DNA of 64,000 bases. It comes from Gammaproteobacteria bacterium (lineage in GTDB: Bacteria > Pseudomonadota > Gammaproteobacteria > Pseudomonadales > Azotimanducaceae). Positions 1 through 8,604 of this stretch are shown here, piece by piece. A program made the translations under genes and the position numbers. The notes under the pieces were generated by a model. It had not been told where the DNA came from. It searched no databases and was given only the letters and a program-made list of their open reading frames with translations. The stretch spans positions 84,354 through 148,353 of the forward strand of contig JAPPGA010000058.1 in assembly GCA_028821515.1 (NCBI GenBank), in the 5' to 3' direction. Numbering within the stretch: position 1 is the stretch's first letter; every line of letters starts with the position of its first letter.

Positions 1-1
1 T

Positions 2-748
2 TTCCACGATCTCGCCGACGCCTACTTTCGGCGCGCCGAAGCCGACCACGTGACGCACATCGAGTACTTCTTCGACCCTCAGGCCCACCTGGACCGGGGA
101 GTGCCCATCGGCACGATCATGGGTGGACTCATGCGGGCCACGCGGGAGGCCCGCGAGCGGGGCATCGAGGTCTCGATCATTCTCTGTTTCCTGCGCCATC
201 TCACCGAACGCGAGGCTTTCCAGGCGCTCGAAAAAACGGCCGAGTATCACACCGAGTTCATTGCCGTGGGGCTCGACTCCAGCGAAGTGGGAAATCCGCC
301 CTCGAAGTTCGAACGGGTCTTCGCGGCCGCCCGCGACCTGGGATTCAAGCTTGTGGCTCACGCAGGTGAAGAAGGACCGCCGGAGTACGTGTGGGAGGCC
401 TTGGACGTACTCGGCGTCGACCGCATCGACCACGGGAACCGCGCCCTCGAAGACGACGCACTGGTTGCACGGCTGCGCAGGGATCAAGTGCCGCTGACCG
501 TCTGCCCGCTCTCCAACCTGAAGCTGGCCGTCGTTGACTCATTGTCCGCCCACCCAATCAAGCGAATGCTTGATCACGGGCTGCTCGCCACGGTCAACTC
601 GGACGATCCGGCTTATTTCGGCGGTTACGTCAACGACAATTATGTGCGAACCGCGCGGGCACTCGATCTCACCGAGACCGAACTGGCTATATTGGCGGAG
701 AACTCCTTTGCTGCTGCTTTTCTAGGTGACGCCACGGCGGGGAGATGA
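2..748 (+). CDS. Adenine deaminase (adenosine deaminase family), 5' end outside window
   Basis: Hydrolytic deaminase of the metal-dependent adenosine/adenine deaminase family. It is expected to convert adenine to hypoxanthine and so feed the xanthine dehydrogenase encoded just downstream. The reading frame is open from base 2, so the N-terminal part of the TIM barrel (with the HxH metal ligands) is missing; 248 residues are visible. Seen: HAGEEGPPEY, the RIDHGNRALED segment, TVCPLSNLKL and NSDDPAYFGGY, which carry the catalytic Glu, His and Asp residues of the family. The HAGEEGPP form is more typical of adenine than of adenosine deaminases, but substrate choice is inference. The stop codon overlaps the next start (ATGA), so it is translationally coupled to uraH. 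Confidence 0.88.
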   Translation, partial: FHDLADAYFRRAEADHVTHIEYFFDPQAHLDRGVPIGTIMGGLMRATREARERGIEVSIILCFLRHLTEREAFQALEKTAEYHTEFIAVGLDSSEVGNPPSKFERVFAAARDLGFKLVAHAGEEGPPEYVWEALDVLGVDRIDHGNRALEDDALVARLRRDQVPLTVCPLSNLKLAVVDSLSAHPIKRMLDHGLLATVNSDDPAYFGGYVNDNYVRTARALDLTETELAILAENSFAAAFLGDATAGR

Positions 749-1101
749 ACCGAGTGGGCAGCCTTTCGACACATGTTCTGGACACGGCGGACGGGAAACC
801 CGCCGCCGGGGTCCGGTACAGCCTGCATCGCCTGGACGACAAACGAATGCTGGTCTGCACGGGAATCACCAACGATCAGGGCCGTACTGATGTTCCATTG
901 CTGTCCGAAAGCGACTTCCTGGTCGGAGCTTACGAGCTGACATTCGCTGTCGGTGAGTATTTCGGGAAGGACACAGCCGATGCTCTCGATACACGCTTTC
1001 TCGACGAGATAGTCATTCGCTTTCATCTCGGCGCCGACGAGCACTACCACGTCCCGCTGCTGGTATCGCCGTGGAGCTATACGACGTATCGAGGCAGCTA
1101 G
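745..1101 (+). CDS. uraH: 5-hydroxyisourate hydrolase (transthyretin-like)
   Basis: Hydrolyses 5-hydroxyisourate, the product of urate oxidation, to OHCU. It is 118 aa, the usual length for the family. Seen: the N-terminal LSTHVLDTADGKPA segment with the family histidine, a central Arg, and the diagnostic C-terminal YRGS tetrapeptide. No signal peptide, so probably cytoplasmic. Its ATG lies inside the stop codon of the upstream deaminase (ATGA overlap). The enzyme that makes its substrate (PuuD) and the one that uses its product (UraD) are in the same operon. Confidence 0.95.
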   Translation: MNRVGSLSTHVLDTADGKPAAGVRYSLHRLDDKRMLVCTGITNDQGRTDVPLLSESDFLVGAYELTFAVGEYFGKDTADALDTRFLDEIVIRFHLGADEHYHVPLLVSPWSYTTYRGS

Positions 1102-1123
1102 TGATCCACTGCCGAGACTAGAC

Positions 1124-2659
1124 ATGACCGTTGATGCGAACAGCTTGACGAGTGAAACGGATTCGGCGCCGACTTCCGACGCGATTCGCTTTATTCTCGA
1201 TGGCGAGACGTTCGAACTGGAGCGGGCAGATCCCACACGTACCGTCCTCGAGTTTCTCCGAGAGGATCTCGGCCGGACCGGCACCAAGGAGGGATGCGCG
1301 GAGGGCGACTGCGGGGCCTGTACGGTCGTCGTGGGAGAGGTTGATCACACGGGTGAGGATCTTGACCTGAGAGCCGTCAATGCCTGCATCCAGTTCCTCC
1401 CCACACTGGACGGAAAGGAGCTCTTCACGGTCGAGAGCCTGACCGCGAACCGTGACGGGCTGCATCCCGTGCAGCGGGCGATGGTCGATTGCCACGGTTC
1501 CCAATGTGGCTTCTGCACACCCGGTTTCGTGATGTCGCTGTTCGCTCTCTACAAGACCAATCCGTCTCCCACGCGCATGGACATCGATGACGCGCTCGCC
1601 GGCAACCTGTGCCGCTGCACAGGCTACAGGCCCATCGTCGCGGCCGCGCGATCCATGTATGCCAACGCGAGAAATTCGGATGACTGGTTGACAAGCCCGC
1701 ACGGCGCCGACCTTCGACCCGCCGAGCGAATACGACAGCATCTGTCCATCTCCCGCGAATCCGCGCTAGAGATCGTCCATGGTGAGCGCCGTTTCCTTGC
1801 GCCAATCGACGCGGCGGAACTCGCGCACGCGCTGGCGCGGCAACCAGAGGCGACCATTCTCGCCGGGGGTACCGACATCGGTCTATGGGTCACCAAGCAA
1901 TACAGGCAGTTGCACCGCATCGTCTACACCGGCCGCGTCCGGGAACTACGGCAGCTTGACATCTCCCCGACGCACATCGAGATCGGTGCCGCCGTACCCC
2001 TGGCCGATGCGGCCAGGGTCATGGTCGAGCGGTACCCTGGGCTCGAGGAGTTGTTCAGGCGATTCGCATCGCCGCCCATACGCAACATCGCGACGATGGG
2101 AGGCAACATCGCGAACGGCTCGCCGATCGGCGACAGCATGCCGGCGCTGATGGTGGCCGGAACAACACTGCTGTTGCAGTCCATCCGCGGCATCCGCGAG
2201 GTTGCCCTCGACAGGTTCTACGCCGGTTACCAGCAAAAGGACCTGCAACCCGGCGAGTTCATCCGAACCATCCGCATCCCGTTGCCCGACGCGGATGCAA
2301 TACTGCGAAGTCACAAGCTGTCCAAGCGTTTCGACCAGGATATCTCTGCCGTCTGCACCGCCTATCGGCTGCAACTTGACGGAGACCGTGTGCGCGAGTT
2401 CCGCATGGCCTGCGGCGGCCTGGCGGGGACGGTCAAGCGAGCTGCGCACTGCGAAAGAGCGGTCATCGGTCATCGTTGGGACCGAACGACCGTCGACCAG
2501 GCAGCGGCCGCGCTGGCAGATGACTTTTCACCCATCACCGATATGCGCGGCACGGCCGACTATCGACTGCGCGGGGCACAGAACCTCCTGGTCCGCTTTT
2601 TCCTGGAAACTCGCGGCGAAGTCGCACAGACGGTCTATGGCTATGGACGTCGCGGCTAA
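1124..2659 (+). CDS. xdhA: Xanthine dehydrogenase small subunit (2Fe-2S and FAD domains)
   Basis: Electron-transfer subunit of molybdenum xanthine dehydrogenase, which oxidises hypoxanthine and xanthine to urate. It is 511 aa. Seen: plant-type [2Fe-2S] cysteines in EGCAEGDCGACTV (about residues 55-68), a second [2Fe-2S] site formed by CGFCTPGF and NLCRCTGYRPI (about 128-172), then a FAD-binding domain with LAGGTDIGLWV and the MGGNIANGSPIGD loop. This order matches bacterial XdhA, in which the eukaryotic single chain is split. It starts 22 bases after uraH and its 3' end overlaps the start of xdhB by 17 bases. Confidence 0.96.
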   Translation: MTVDANSLTSETDSAPTSDAIRFILDGETFELERADPTRTVLEFLREDLGRTGTKEGCAEGDCGACTVVVGEVDHTGEDLDLRAVNACIQFLPTLDGKELFTVESLTANRDGLHPVQRAMVDCHGSQCGFCTPGFVMSLFALYKTNPSPTRMDIDDALAGNLCRCTGYRPIVAAARSMYANARNSDDWLTSPHGADLRPAERIRQHLSISRESALEIVHGERRFLAPIDAAELAHALARQPEATILAGGTDIGLWVTKQYRQLHRIVYTGRVRELRQLDISPTHIEIGAAVPLADAARVMVERYPGLEELFRRFASPPIRNIATMGGNIANGSPIGDSMPALMVAGTTLLLQSIRGIREVALDRFYAGYQQKDLQPGEFIRTIRIPLPDADAILRSHKLSKRFDQDISAVCTAYRLQLDGDRVREFRMACGGLAGTVKRAAHCERAVIGHRWDRTTVDQAAAALADDFSPITDMRGTADYRLRGAQNLLVRFFLETRGEVAQTVYGYGRRG

Positions 2660-4958
2660 GGGTCGCGCCCGCAGGGCGAGATTCGCAGTCGGCAAGGCGT
2701 TGCCTCACGACAGCGCGCACCTTCATGTCTGCGGTACGGCCGCCTACACGGACGACCTGCCGGAGCCTCGCGATCTGCTTCATGTGGCGGTCGGGCTCAG
2801 CGATCGTGCGCACGCAAGGATCCGCAGTATCGACCTGTCCGCGGTGCGTGCGACGCCCGGTGTCACCGATATCTGTCTCGCGGCGGACATACCGGGAGAG
2901 AACAACTGCGGTCCCGTCGTCAAGGACGAACCGATTCTCGCGACTGATGTGGTCGAATTTGCGGGACAGCCGCTTTTCGCCGTCGCGGCCGACACCGTGG
3001 CTGCGGCGCGCAAGGCCGCGAAACTCGCGGAAGTCGAGTACGAGGATCTCGAGACCATCATCGACCCCTTGAGCGCCCTGGAGCAGGGTTCGTTCGTGCT
3101 TCCGACGGAAACGCTGAACCGCGGGGACGCGGATGCGGCGCTCGACGATTCTCCGTACCGCATCGGCGGAAGGCTTGTCCTCGGCGGACAGGAACAGTTC
3201 TACCTGGAGGGGCAGATCGCGATGGTGCTGCCCCAGGAAGATCATGGGCTGCTCGTCTACAGTTCGACGCAGTATCCGGATGAAGTCCAGCGCCTGGTGG
3301 CGCGAGCGACCGGTCTATCCGCCAAGGACGTGGTCTGCACCTGCCGGCGCATGGGCGGCGCATTCGGCGGCAAGGAGACACAGGCGGCGACGGTGGCCTG
3401 CATCGCCGCTGTCATGGCGATCAGGACCGGGCGCGCCTGCAAGTTGCGTCTCGACCGCGACGTCGACATGGTGATGACGGGCAAGCGCCACGACTTCGTC
3501 ATCGACTACAAGGCGGGTTTCGACGGTACCGGACGTATCCGGGGTCTCGAATTCACCTTTGTCTCGCGTTGCGGGATCTCCGCAGACCTATCCGGCCCCG
3601 TCAACGACCGGACAATGTTCCACTGCGACAACGCCTATTTTCTCGAGAACCTGCGAATCGTCTCGCACCGCTGCAGGACCAACACCGTATCCAACACCGC
3701 CTTTCGCGGATTCGGCGGACCGCAGGGCATGTACGCCATCGAACATGTGATCGACGACATCGCCCGGAGGCTGGAGCTCGATCCACTGACCGTACGGCGG
3801 CGCAACTTCTACGGAATCCAGGATCGCAACATCACCCACTACGGGCAGAAGATCGAGGACAACGTCATCCGCCATATCGTTGATCGGCTCGAAACCGATG
3901 CCGACTACGCCAGGCGCCGGGACGAGATCAGGGAATTCAACGCATCCAGCAGCGTCATGAAGCGAGGAATTGCGCTGACGCCCGTCAAGTTCGGCATCGC
4001 CTTCACGACGACGCATCTGAACCAGGCGGGAGCGCTCGTCCACGTCTACAGGGACGGAACCGTCCATCTGAACCACGGCGGCACAGAGATGGGGCAGGGG
4101 CTGTTCATCAAGGTGGCCCAGGTGGTCGCGGACGAACTGGGAGTCAGCATCGACCGCATTCGCCTGAACGCGTCGGACACCGCAAAGATCCCGAACGCCT
4201 CGGCAACCGCGGCGTCGAGCGGTTCAGATCTCAACGGGATGGCCGCGAAGATCGCAGCCGCGAAGATTCGAGCCCGGCTTACGGAATTCGCGGCCCATCG
4301 ATTCGGCGTTCCGGAAAGCACAGTCGACTTCCAGGAGAACGTCGTGTTGGCGGGTACCCGCACGCTGGCGTTTTCTGAACTGGTGGAGATGGCCTGGCTT
4401 GACCGCGTAAAGCTCTGGGCGTCCGGGTTCTACAGGACTCCCAGAATTCGCTACGACCGGAAGACCTTCAGCGGCCGCCCGTTTCTCTATTTCGCCTACG
4501 GTGCCGCAGTCTCGGAGGTCGTCGTCGACACGCTGACAGGCGAATACCGAATCCTGCGGGTCGACATCCTTCACGACTGCGGAGACTCGTTGAATCCCGC
4601 CGTGGACCTGGGACAGATCGAGGGCGGCTTTGTTCAGGGAGCCGGGTGGCTGACATCGGAAGAACTGTGGTGGAACGAGTCGGGAGAACTGATGACCCAC
4701 GCGCCCTCCACCTACAAGATTCCCGCCTGTTCGGACCTCGCGCCTGACTTTCGCGTCAGGTTTCTCGAGAACGCCGCGAATCGGGAAGACACGATCTACC
4801 GTTCAAAGGCCGTGGGCGAACCGCCGCTGATGCTTGCCATCTCGGTCTTCCACGCCATCCGCGACGCGATCGCTTCCGACATCCGGCCGCTACCGAAGCT
4901 GTGCGCGCCGGCGACGCCGGAAGCAGTACTGCGCGCGGTGGAGGGACTGCCGTCATGA
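2643..4958 (+). CDS. xdhB: Xanthine dehydrogenase molybdopterin-binding subunit
   Basis: Catalytic molybdenum-cofactor subunit of xanthine dehydrogenase, 771 aa from the ATG at 2643, the usual size. The frame is open far upstream, but that stretch is a shadow of xdhA; an ATG at 2637 is an equally possible start. Seen: an N-terminal domain with GTAAYTDDLPEP, the GGQEQFYLEGQ segment, RRMGGAFGGKE, the FRGFGGPQG motif with the substrate-binding Arg, and the C-terminal SKAVGEPPLMLAISVF with the catalytic Glu. Pairs with XdhA and needs the XdhC factor that follows. The stop overlaps the xdhC start (ATGA). Confidence 0.96.
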   Translation: MDVAAKGRARRARFAVGKALPHDSAHLHVCGTAAYTDDLPEPRDLLHVAVGLSDRAHARIRSIDLSAVRATPGVTDICLAADIPGENNCGPVVKDEPILATDVVEFAGQPLFAVAADTVAAARKAAKLAEVEYEDLETIIDPLSALEQGSFVLPTETLNRGDADAALDDSPYRIGGRLVLGGQEQFYLEGQIAMVLPQEDHGLLVYSSTQYPDEVQRLVARATGLSAKDVVCTCRRMGGAFGGKETQAATVACIAAVMAIRTGRACKLRLDRDVDMVMTGKRHDFVIDYKAGFDGTGRIRGLEFTFVSRCGISADLSGPVNDRTMFHCDNAYFLENLRIVSHRCRTNTVSNTAFRGFGGPQGMYAIEHVIDDIARRLELDPLTVRRRNFYGIQDRNITHYGQKIEDNVIRHIVDRLETDADYARRRDEIREFNASSSVMKRGIALTPVKFGIAFTTTHLNQAGALVHVYRDGTVHLNHGGTEMGQGLFIKVAQVVADELGVSIDRIRLNASDTAKIPNASATAASSGSDLNGMAAKIAAAKIRARLTEFAAHRFGVPESTVDFQENVVLAGTRTLAFSELVEMAWLDRVKLWASGFYRTPRIRYDRKTFSGRPFLYFAYGAAVSEVVVDTLTGEYRILRVDILHDCGDSLNPAVDLGQIEGGFVQGAGWLTSEELWWNESGELMTHAPSTYKIPACSDLAPDFRVRFLENAANREDTIYRSKAVGEPPLMLAISVFHAIRDAIASDIRPLPKLCAPATPEAVLRAVEGLPS

Positions 4959-5473
4959 ACGCATGGGTCCATAAGCTTGGGGAACTGAAAGCCACCGGGG
5001 ATCGCGTTGCCATCGTCACGGTTGTCGGCGCGCGTGGATCGTCGCCATGCGAGCCAGGCGCGAAGATGCTCGTCACGTCGAGCGACATCTTCGGCACCAT
5101 CGGCGGTGGGAGGCTCGAATACCAGTGCACCGAGCTTGCTCGTGACCTCTGCGCTCCCGGTGCGAACCCTTTTATCGAACGTTTCCCGCTCAACGCGTCC
5201 GTTGGCCAGTGTTGCGGTGGAGTCGTGGACGTGCTTTTCGATCCGATCCCAGATGGCGTTCCGGACTGGCTGCGGTCCCTCATCAAGCTTCGTCAACAAC
5301 ACGATTCATCCGTGCTCTGCACCAACCTGCGCGACGCGTCGAAAAAGTTCGTGGTCACCGGGGTCACCATCCACCCGTTTTCGGCCATATGCCCGGACAC
5401 GGTCGTCGACCGGGCCCGGAGAAACCTGCAGGCGTGCCGTGCTGCCGAACGAACCGACAGCTGGTTTTTCTAG
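4955..5473 (+). CDS. xdhC: XdhC N-terminal half (MoCo insertion factor), ends at in-frame TAG
   Basis: N-terminal XdhC/CoxI domain of the chaperone that sulfurates and inserts the molybdenum cofactor into XdhAB. It has 172 codons from the ATG that overlaps the xdhB stop. Seen: VVGARGSSPCEPGAKMLV, GTIGGGRLEYQC and the ASVGQCCGGVVDVLF cysteine motif, all typical. The frame then reads DSWFF and hits TAG at 5471-5473. The downstream segment (5477-6001) continues in exactly the same frame with the XdhC C-terminal domain, so the stop sits in the linker between two otherwise intact domains. It may be a split gene, a nonsense mutation or a sequencing error; both halves look undamaged. Confidence 0.9.
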   Translation: MNAWVHKLGELKATGDRVAIVTVVGARGSSPCEPGAKMLVTSSDIFGTIGGGRLEYQCTELARDLCAPGANPFIERFPLNASVGQCCGGVVDVLFDPIPDGVPDWLRSLIKLRQQHDSSVLCTNLRDASKKFVVTGVTIHPFSAICPDTVVDRARRNLQACRAAERTDSWFF

Positions 5474-5476
5474 CTC

Positions 5477-6001
5477 GTGGGCAGTCGGGGTTTCAATGTC
5501 GCGGTATTCGGTGCCGGGCACGTCGGTTCCGCGGTCGTCCGTTCGTTGTCCACGCTTGATTGCGAGATCCGCTGGATCGATTCCCGTCAGGATTTCTTCG
5601 GTGACACTCCCGAAAACGTACACACCATCGAGCATGATCGCCCGGCTGCAGAAGTCGACAATATGTCGGCCGGCAGTTGCTATCTGGTCATGACGCACGA
5701 TCACGGTCTCGATTTCGATATCTGCAAGCGAATCCTGAAGCGGGGCGACGCCGCGTACTGCGGCTTGATCGGCTCGGTCCCGAAGCGTCGTCGTTTCGAA
5801 CGGCACCTGCTCGAAGAAGGTATTGGTCAGGAAGCCTTCGACCAGTTGGTGTGTCCGATCGGCATTGAGGGGATCCGGGGCAAGAAGCCGGCCGAGATTG
5901 CGATCTCCGCCACCGCGCAGGTGCTGCGCGCCTTCGAAGAGTTTCGGCGAAAGCCCTCGTTCGAATACCCGGACGACCAACCCATGACCAACACCCAATG
6001 A
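5477..6001 (+). CDS. xdhC: XdhC C-terminal half (Rossmann domain), same frame after TAG
   Basis: C-terminal XdhC domain with a nucleotide-binding fold, 174 codons if it starts at the GTG at 5477. Seen: VAVFGAGHVGSAVVRSL (GxGxxG), a D-rich strand IRWIDSR, VMTHDHGLDFDIC, YCGLIGSVPKRRRF and the conserved CPIGIEGIRGKKPAEIAISATAQ region. It lies one sense codon (CTC) after the TAG closing the N-terminal half and in the same frame. The GTG could be a true start using translational coupling, giving a two-polypeptide XdhC; no clear Shine-Dalgarno is visible. The family normally carries both domains on one chain. Confidence 0.88.
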   Translation: MGSRGFNVAVFGAGHVGSAVVRSLSTLDCEIRWIDSRQDFFGDTPENVHTIEHDRPAAEVDNMSAGSCYLVMTHDHGLDFDICKRILKRGDAAYCGLIGSVPKRRRFERHLLEEGIGQEAFDQLVCPIGIEGIRGKKPAEIAISATAQVLRAFEEFRRKPSFEYPDDQPMTNTQ

Positions 6002-6014
6002 TCCTGGAACCCTA

Positions 6015-7208
6015 GTGGATCCTTACCTGGTCGATTGGCTGAACCTTCTGGCGCGCTGGGTTCATGTTGTTGCGGGCATTGCATGGATCGGTTCATCGTT
6101 CTACTTCATCTGGCTCGACAACCACCTGCAGACTCCATCGGTACGCCGCGAAGGCGCGGATCCCATCAGCGGAGAACTCTGGGCAGTCCACGGGGGCAGC
6201 TTTTATCGCTCGCAGAAATACAGTCCCGCTCCCGGCAGGCTTCCCGAAACGCTGCACTGGTTCAAGTGGGAAGCGTACTGGACCTGGTTTTCGGGCATGT
6301 TTCTGCTCGCCCTGATCTACTGGTGGGGCGCGGAGATCTTCCTTGTTGACCCGGAAGTAGCGCGACTTGCGCCGTCAACCGCTGTGTTGATCTCAGCGGC
6401 CTTCCTGGCAGGCGGCTGGTTCGCCTACGACCTGCTTTGCAGGCTGCCGACCCGCGACAACGACCTTGCGTTCGGGGTTCTCCTGTTGGCGTTCGTCTCG
6501 ATCCTGGCGTGGGGTCTATGTCAACTGTTCAGCGGCCGCGCCGCATACATTCTTTTCGGGGCGGTGCTCGGAACCATCATGGTCGGCAACGTATTCTTCG
6601 TGATCATTCCGAAGCAGCGAGAACTCGTAGCCGCCGTCGAGCGTGGAGAAGTTCCCGACGCGACAGCTGCGATTCGAGCGAAGCACCGCTCGGTGCACAA
6701 CACATGGCTGACGCTGCCGGTGCTCTTCGCAATGACAAGTCATCACTTCGCCATGACGTACGGCCACAAGTACAACTGGGTGATACTCATCGCTGTTTCC
6801 CTCGCGGGAGCACTGATCCGCGTCTACTTCGTCGGTCGCCAAAAGGGCAACGGCTCGCTCCCGGCTGCCATCGCAGCGCTGCTGCTGTTGCTCGGAGTGG
6901 CGGCATTGATTGCGCCCCAGCGGACGGTCGCGAGTGACCGGGAGACAGTAACGCTTGGACAGGTTCGTACCATCGTCGAGCACAGATGCACGGTGTGCCA
7001 CTCGTCGGAACCGACCTTTGCGGCGTTTCCAGCGCCTCCGGGAGGCGTTGTCCTTGATACCGATACACAGATCGTCGCGGAGGCACGCCGCATCCATCAG
7101 CAAACCGTGATCACGCGAGTCATGCCGATAGCGAACGTGACCGGCATGAGCGAAGAAGAGCGAACAGCCCTGGATCGGTGGTACCGGCAAAACGCGGATC
7201 CGTCGTGA
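6015..7208 (+). CDS. puuD: Membrane urate oxidase (urate hydroxylase) with cytochrome c domain
   Basis: Oxidises urate to 5-hydroxyisourate and passes electrons to the respiratory chain through its own cytochrome c domain. It is 397 aa from a GTG start. Seen: several hydrophobic helices beginning with a WVHVVAGIAWIGSSFYF segment, conserved membrane His residues including TSHHFAMTYGH, and a C-terminal periplasmic domain with the haem motif CTVCH (about residues 327-331) followed by a distal Met-containing stretch (ITRVMPIANVTGMS). This membrane type replaces cofactor-free uricase in many proteobacteria. It starts 13 bases after xdhC and its stop overlaps puuE (GTGA). Confidence 0.94.
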   Translation: MDPYLVDWLNLLARWVHVVAGIAWIGSSFYFIWLDNHLQTPSVRREGADPISGELWAVHGGSFYRSQKYSPAPGRLPETLHWFKWEAYWTWFSGMFLLALIYWWGAEIFLVDPEVARLAPSTAVLISAAFLAGGWFAYDLLCRLPTRDNDLAFGVLLLAFVSILAWGLCQLFSGRAAYILFGAVLGTIMVGNVFFVIIPKQRELVAAVERGEVPDATAAIRAKHRSVHNTWLTLPVLFAMTSHHFAMTYGHKYNWVILIAVSLAGALIRVYFVGRQKGNGSLPAAIAALLLLLGVAALIAPQRTVASDRETVTLGQVRTIVEHRCTVCHSSEPTFAAFPAPPGGVVLDTDTQIVAEARRIHQQTVITRVMPIANVTGMSEEERTALDRWYRQNADPS

Positions 7209-8110
7209 CGCCCACCAGCTATCCCCGCGATCTTCGCGGTTACGGCAAACGCCCCCCGCAAGCGGACTGGCCGGGGGCGGCTCGAATAGCGGTCCAGTTC
7301 GTCGTCAACTATGAGGAGGGTGCTGAGAACTGCATATTGCACGGCGACGCTGCCTCGGAGTCCTTTCTGTCCGAGATCGTTGGCGCACGACCGATCCAGA
7401 ACGCACGTCACATGAACATGGAGTCGCTCTACGAATACGGTTCCCGAGCGGGTTTCTGGCGTCTCTACCGGCTGTTCACCGAACGCTCCATCCCGGTAAC
7501 GGTGTTTGGCGTTGCCATGGCTCTTGAGCGCAATCCGGAAGCGGTGACTGCCATGCGCGAGGCCGACTGGGAGATCGCCAGCCACGGCTATCGATGGATC
7601 GACTATCAGCATGTCGACGCCGAAACGGAACGAATTCACCTTGCGAAGGCCATCGAGGTCCATACGCGGGTAGTCGGGCAGCGCCCTCTGGGCTGGTACC
7701 TGGGACGATGCAGTCCGAGGACTCACCGACTCGTCAAGGAGGCCGGAGGCTTCCGCTACAACTCCGACTGCTATTCCGACGATCTTCCATATTGGGACTA
7801 CTCGTACGGGGTGCCACAATTGATGGTTCCCTACACGCTCGATGCCAACGACATGCGTTTTGCGACTCCGCAGGGCTTCAACACAGGCCGACAGTTCTTC
7901 GATTACCTGAAGGACACCTTCGACGTCCTGCATACCGAAGGATCCCGGATGATGTCGGTAGGCCTGCACTGCCGGCTCGCGGGTCGGCCGGGTCGCGCCA
8001 GCGCCATTGCGCGCTTTCTCGACTACGTTACGAGCCACGACGATGCCTGGGTCGCGACGCGCATCGACATCGCTGAGCATTGGCGAAACCTCCATCCCGC
8101 CGCACCATGA
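7205..8110 (+). CDS. puuE: Allantoinase, polysaccharide-deacetylase type
   Basis: Ring-opening hydrolase that converts (S)-allantoin to allantoate. It is 301 aa from the GTG at 7205 that overlaps the puuD stop; an in-frame GTG at 7178 would add nine residues and lies inside puuD. Seen: the N-terminal YPRDLRGYGKRPP and FVVNYEEGAEN signature of the PuuE family, the NodB-fold GVAMALERNPE region, EIASHGYRWIDYQ metal-site histidine, and GWYLGRCSPRTHRLV. Cytoplasmic. The stop codon overlaps the uraD start (ATGA). Confidence 0.95.
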   Translation: MTPTSYPRDLRGYGKRPPQADWPGAARIAVQFVVNYEEGAENCILHGDAASESFLSEIVGARPIQNARHMNMESLYEYGSRAGFWRLYRLFTERSIPVTVFGVAMALERNPEAVTAMREADWEIASHGYRWIDYQHVDAETERIHLAKAIEVHTRVVGQRPLGWYLGRCSPRTHRLVKEAGGFRYNSDCYSDDLPYWDYSYGVPQLMVPYTLDANDMRFATPQGFNTGRQFFDYLKDTFDVLHTEGSRMMSVGLHCRLAGRPGRASAIARFLDYVTSHDDAWVATRIDIAEHWRNLHPAAP

Positions 8111-8604
8111 CGCCGCGTACCAAATCGGGTTTCATGGCCCGCTTCGGGAATGTCTACGAACACTCGGCCTGGGTGGCTGAGCGCGCGTTCGATCGTCTTG
8201 AGGGTGTCGACGGAATCCAGGCCATAGGCAGAGTGATGGCGGAATGCGTTGACCGGGCTCCCTTCGATCTACAGCTCAGGTTGATTCGCTCGCATCCGGA
8301 CCTGGCTGACAAAGCCGGTGTCGCGGGTGATTTGACTGCAGATTCGGTGGCGGAACAATCGAGCGCAGGCTTGGACCGCTGCTCCCCGGACGAGTACGCG
8401 CGCCTGGCCGCGTTGACCCGCAGCTACCGGAAGAGATTTGGATTCCCGTTCGTCATGGCCGTCCGCGGCAGCAGCACGACGAATATCCTGAACGCGCTGC
8501 GGAGTCGCCTGGGCAACGACCCCGCCGTGGAGTTCGAAACTGCCCTGGCCGAGATACACAAGATCGCGCTGCTGCGTCTGCAATCCATGGACGTAGTCGA
8601 ATGA
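8107..8604 (+). CDS. uraD: OHCU decarboxylase
   Basis: Decarboxylates 2-oxo-4-hydroxy-4-carboxy-5-ureidoimidazoline stereospecifically to (S)-allantoin, after UraH. It is 165 aa from the ATG overlapping the puuE stop. Seen: all-helical protein with the family motifs IRSHPDLADKA (catalytic His), YRKRFGFPFVMAVRG and an ILNALRSRL-like helix; the usual spacing and length of UraD are kept. Transcription order does not follow reaction order (UraD acts before PuuE). The stop overlaps the allantoicase start (ATGA). Confidence 0.94.
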   Translation: MTPRTKSGFMARFGNVYEHSAWVAERAFDRLEGVDGIQAIGRVMAECVDRAPFDLQLRLIRSHPDLADKAGVAGDLTADSVAEQSSAGLDRCSPDEYARLAALTRSYRKRFGFPFVMAVRGSSTTNILNALRSRLGNDPAVEFETALAEIHKIALLRLQSMDVVE

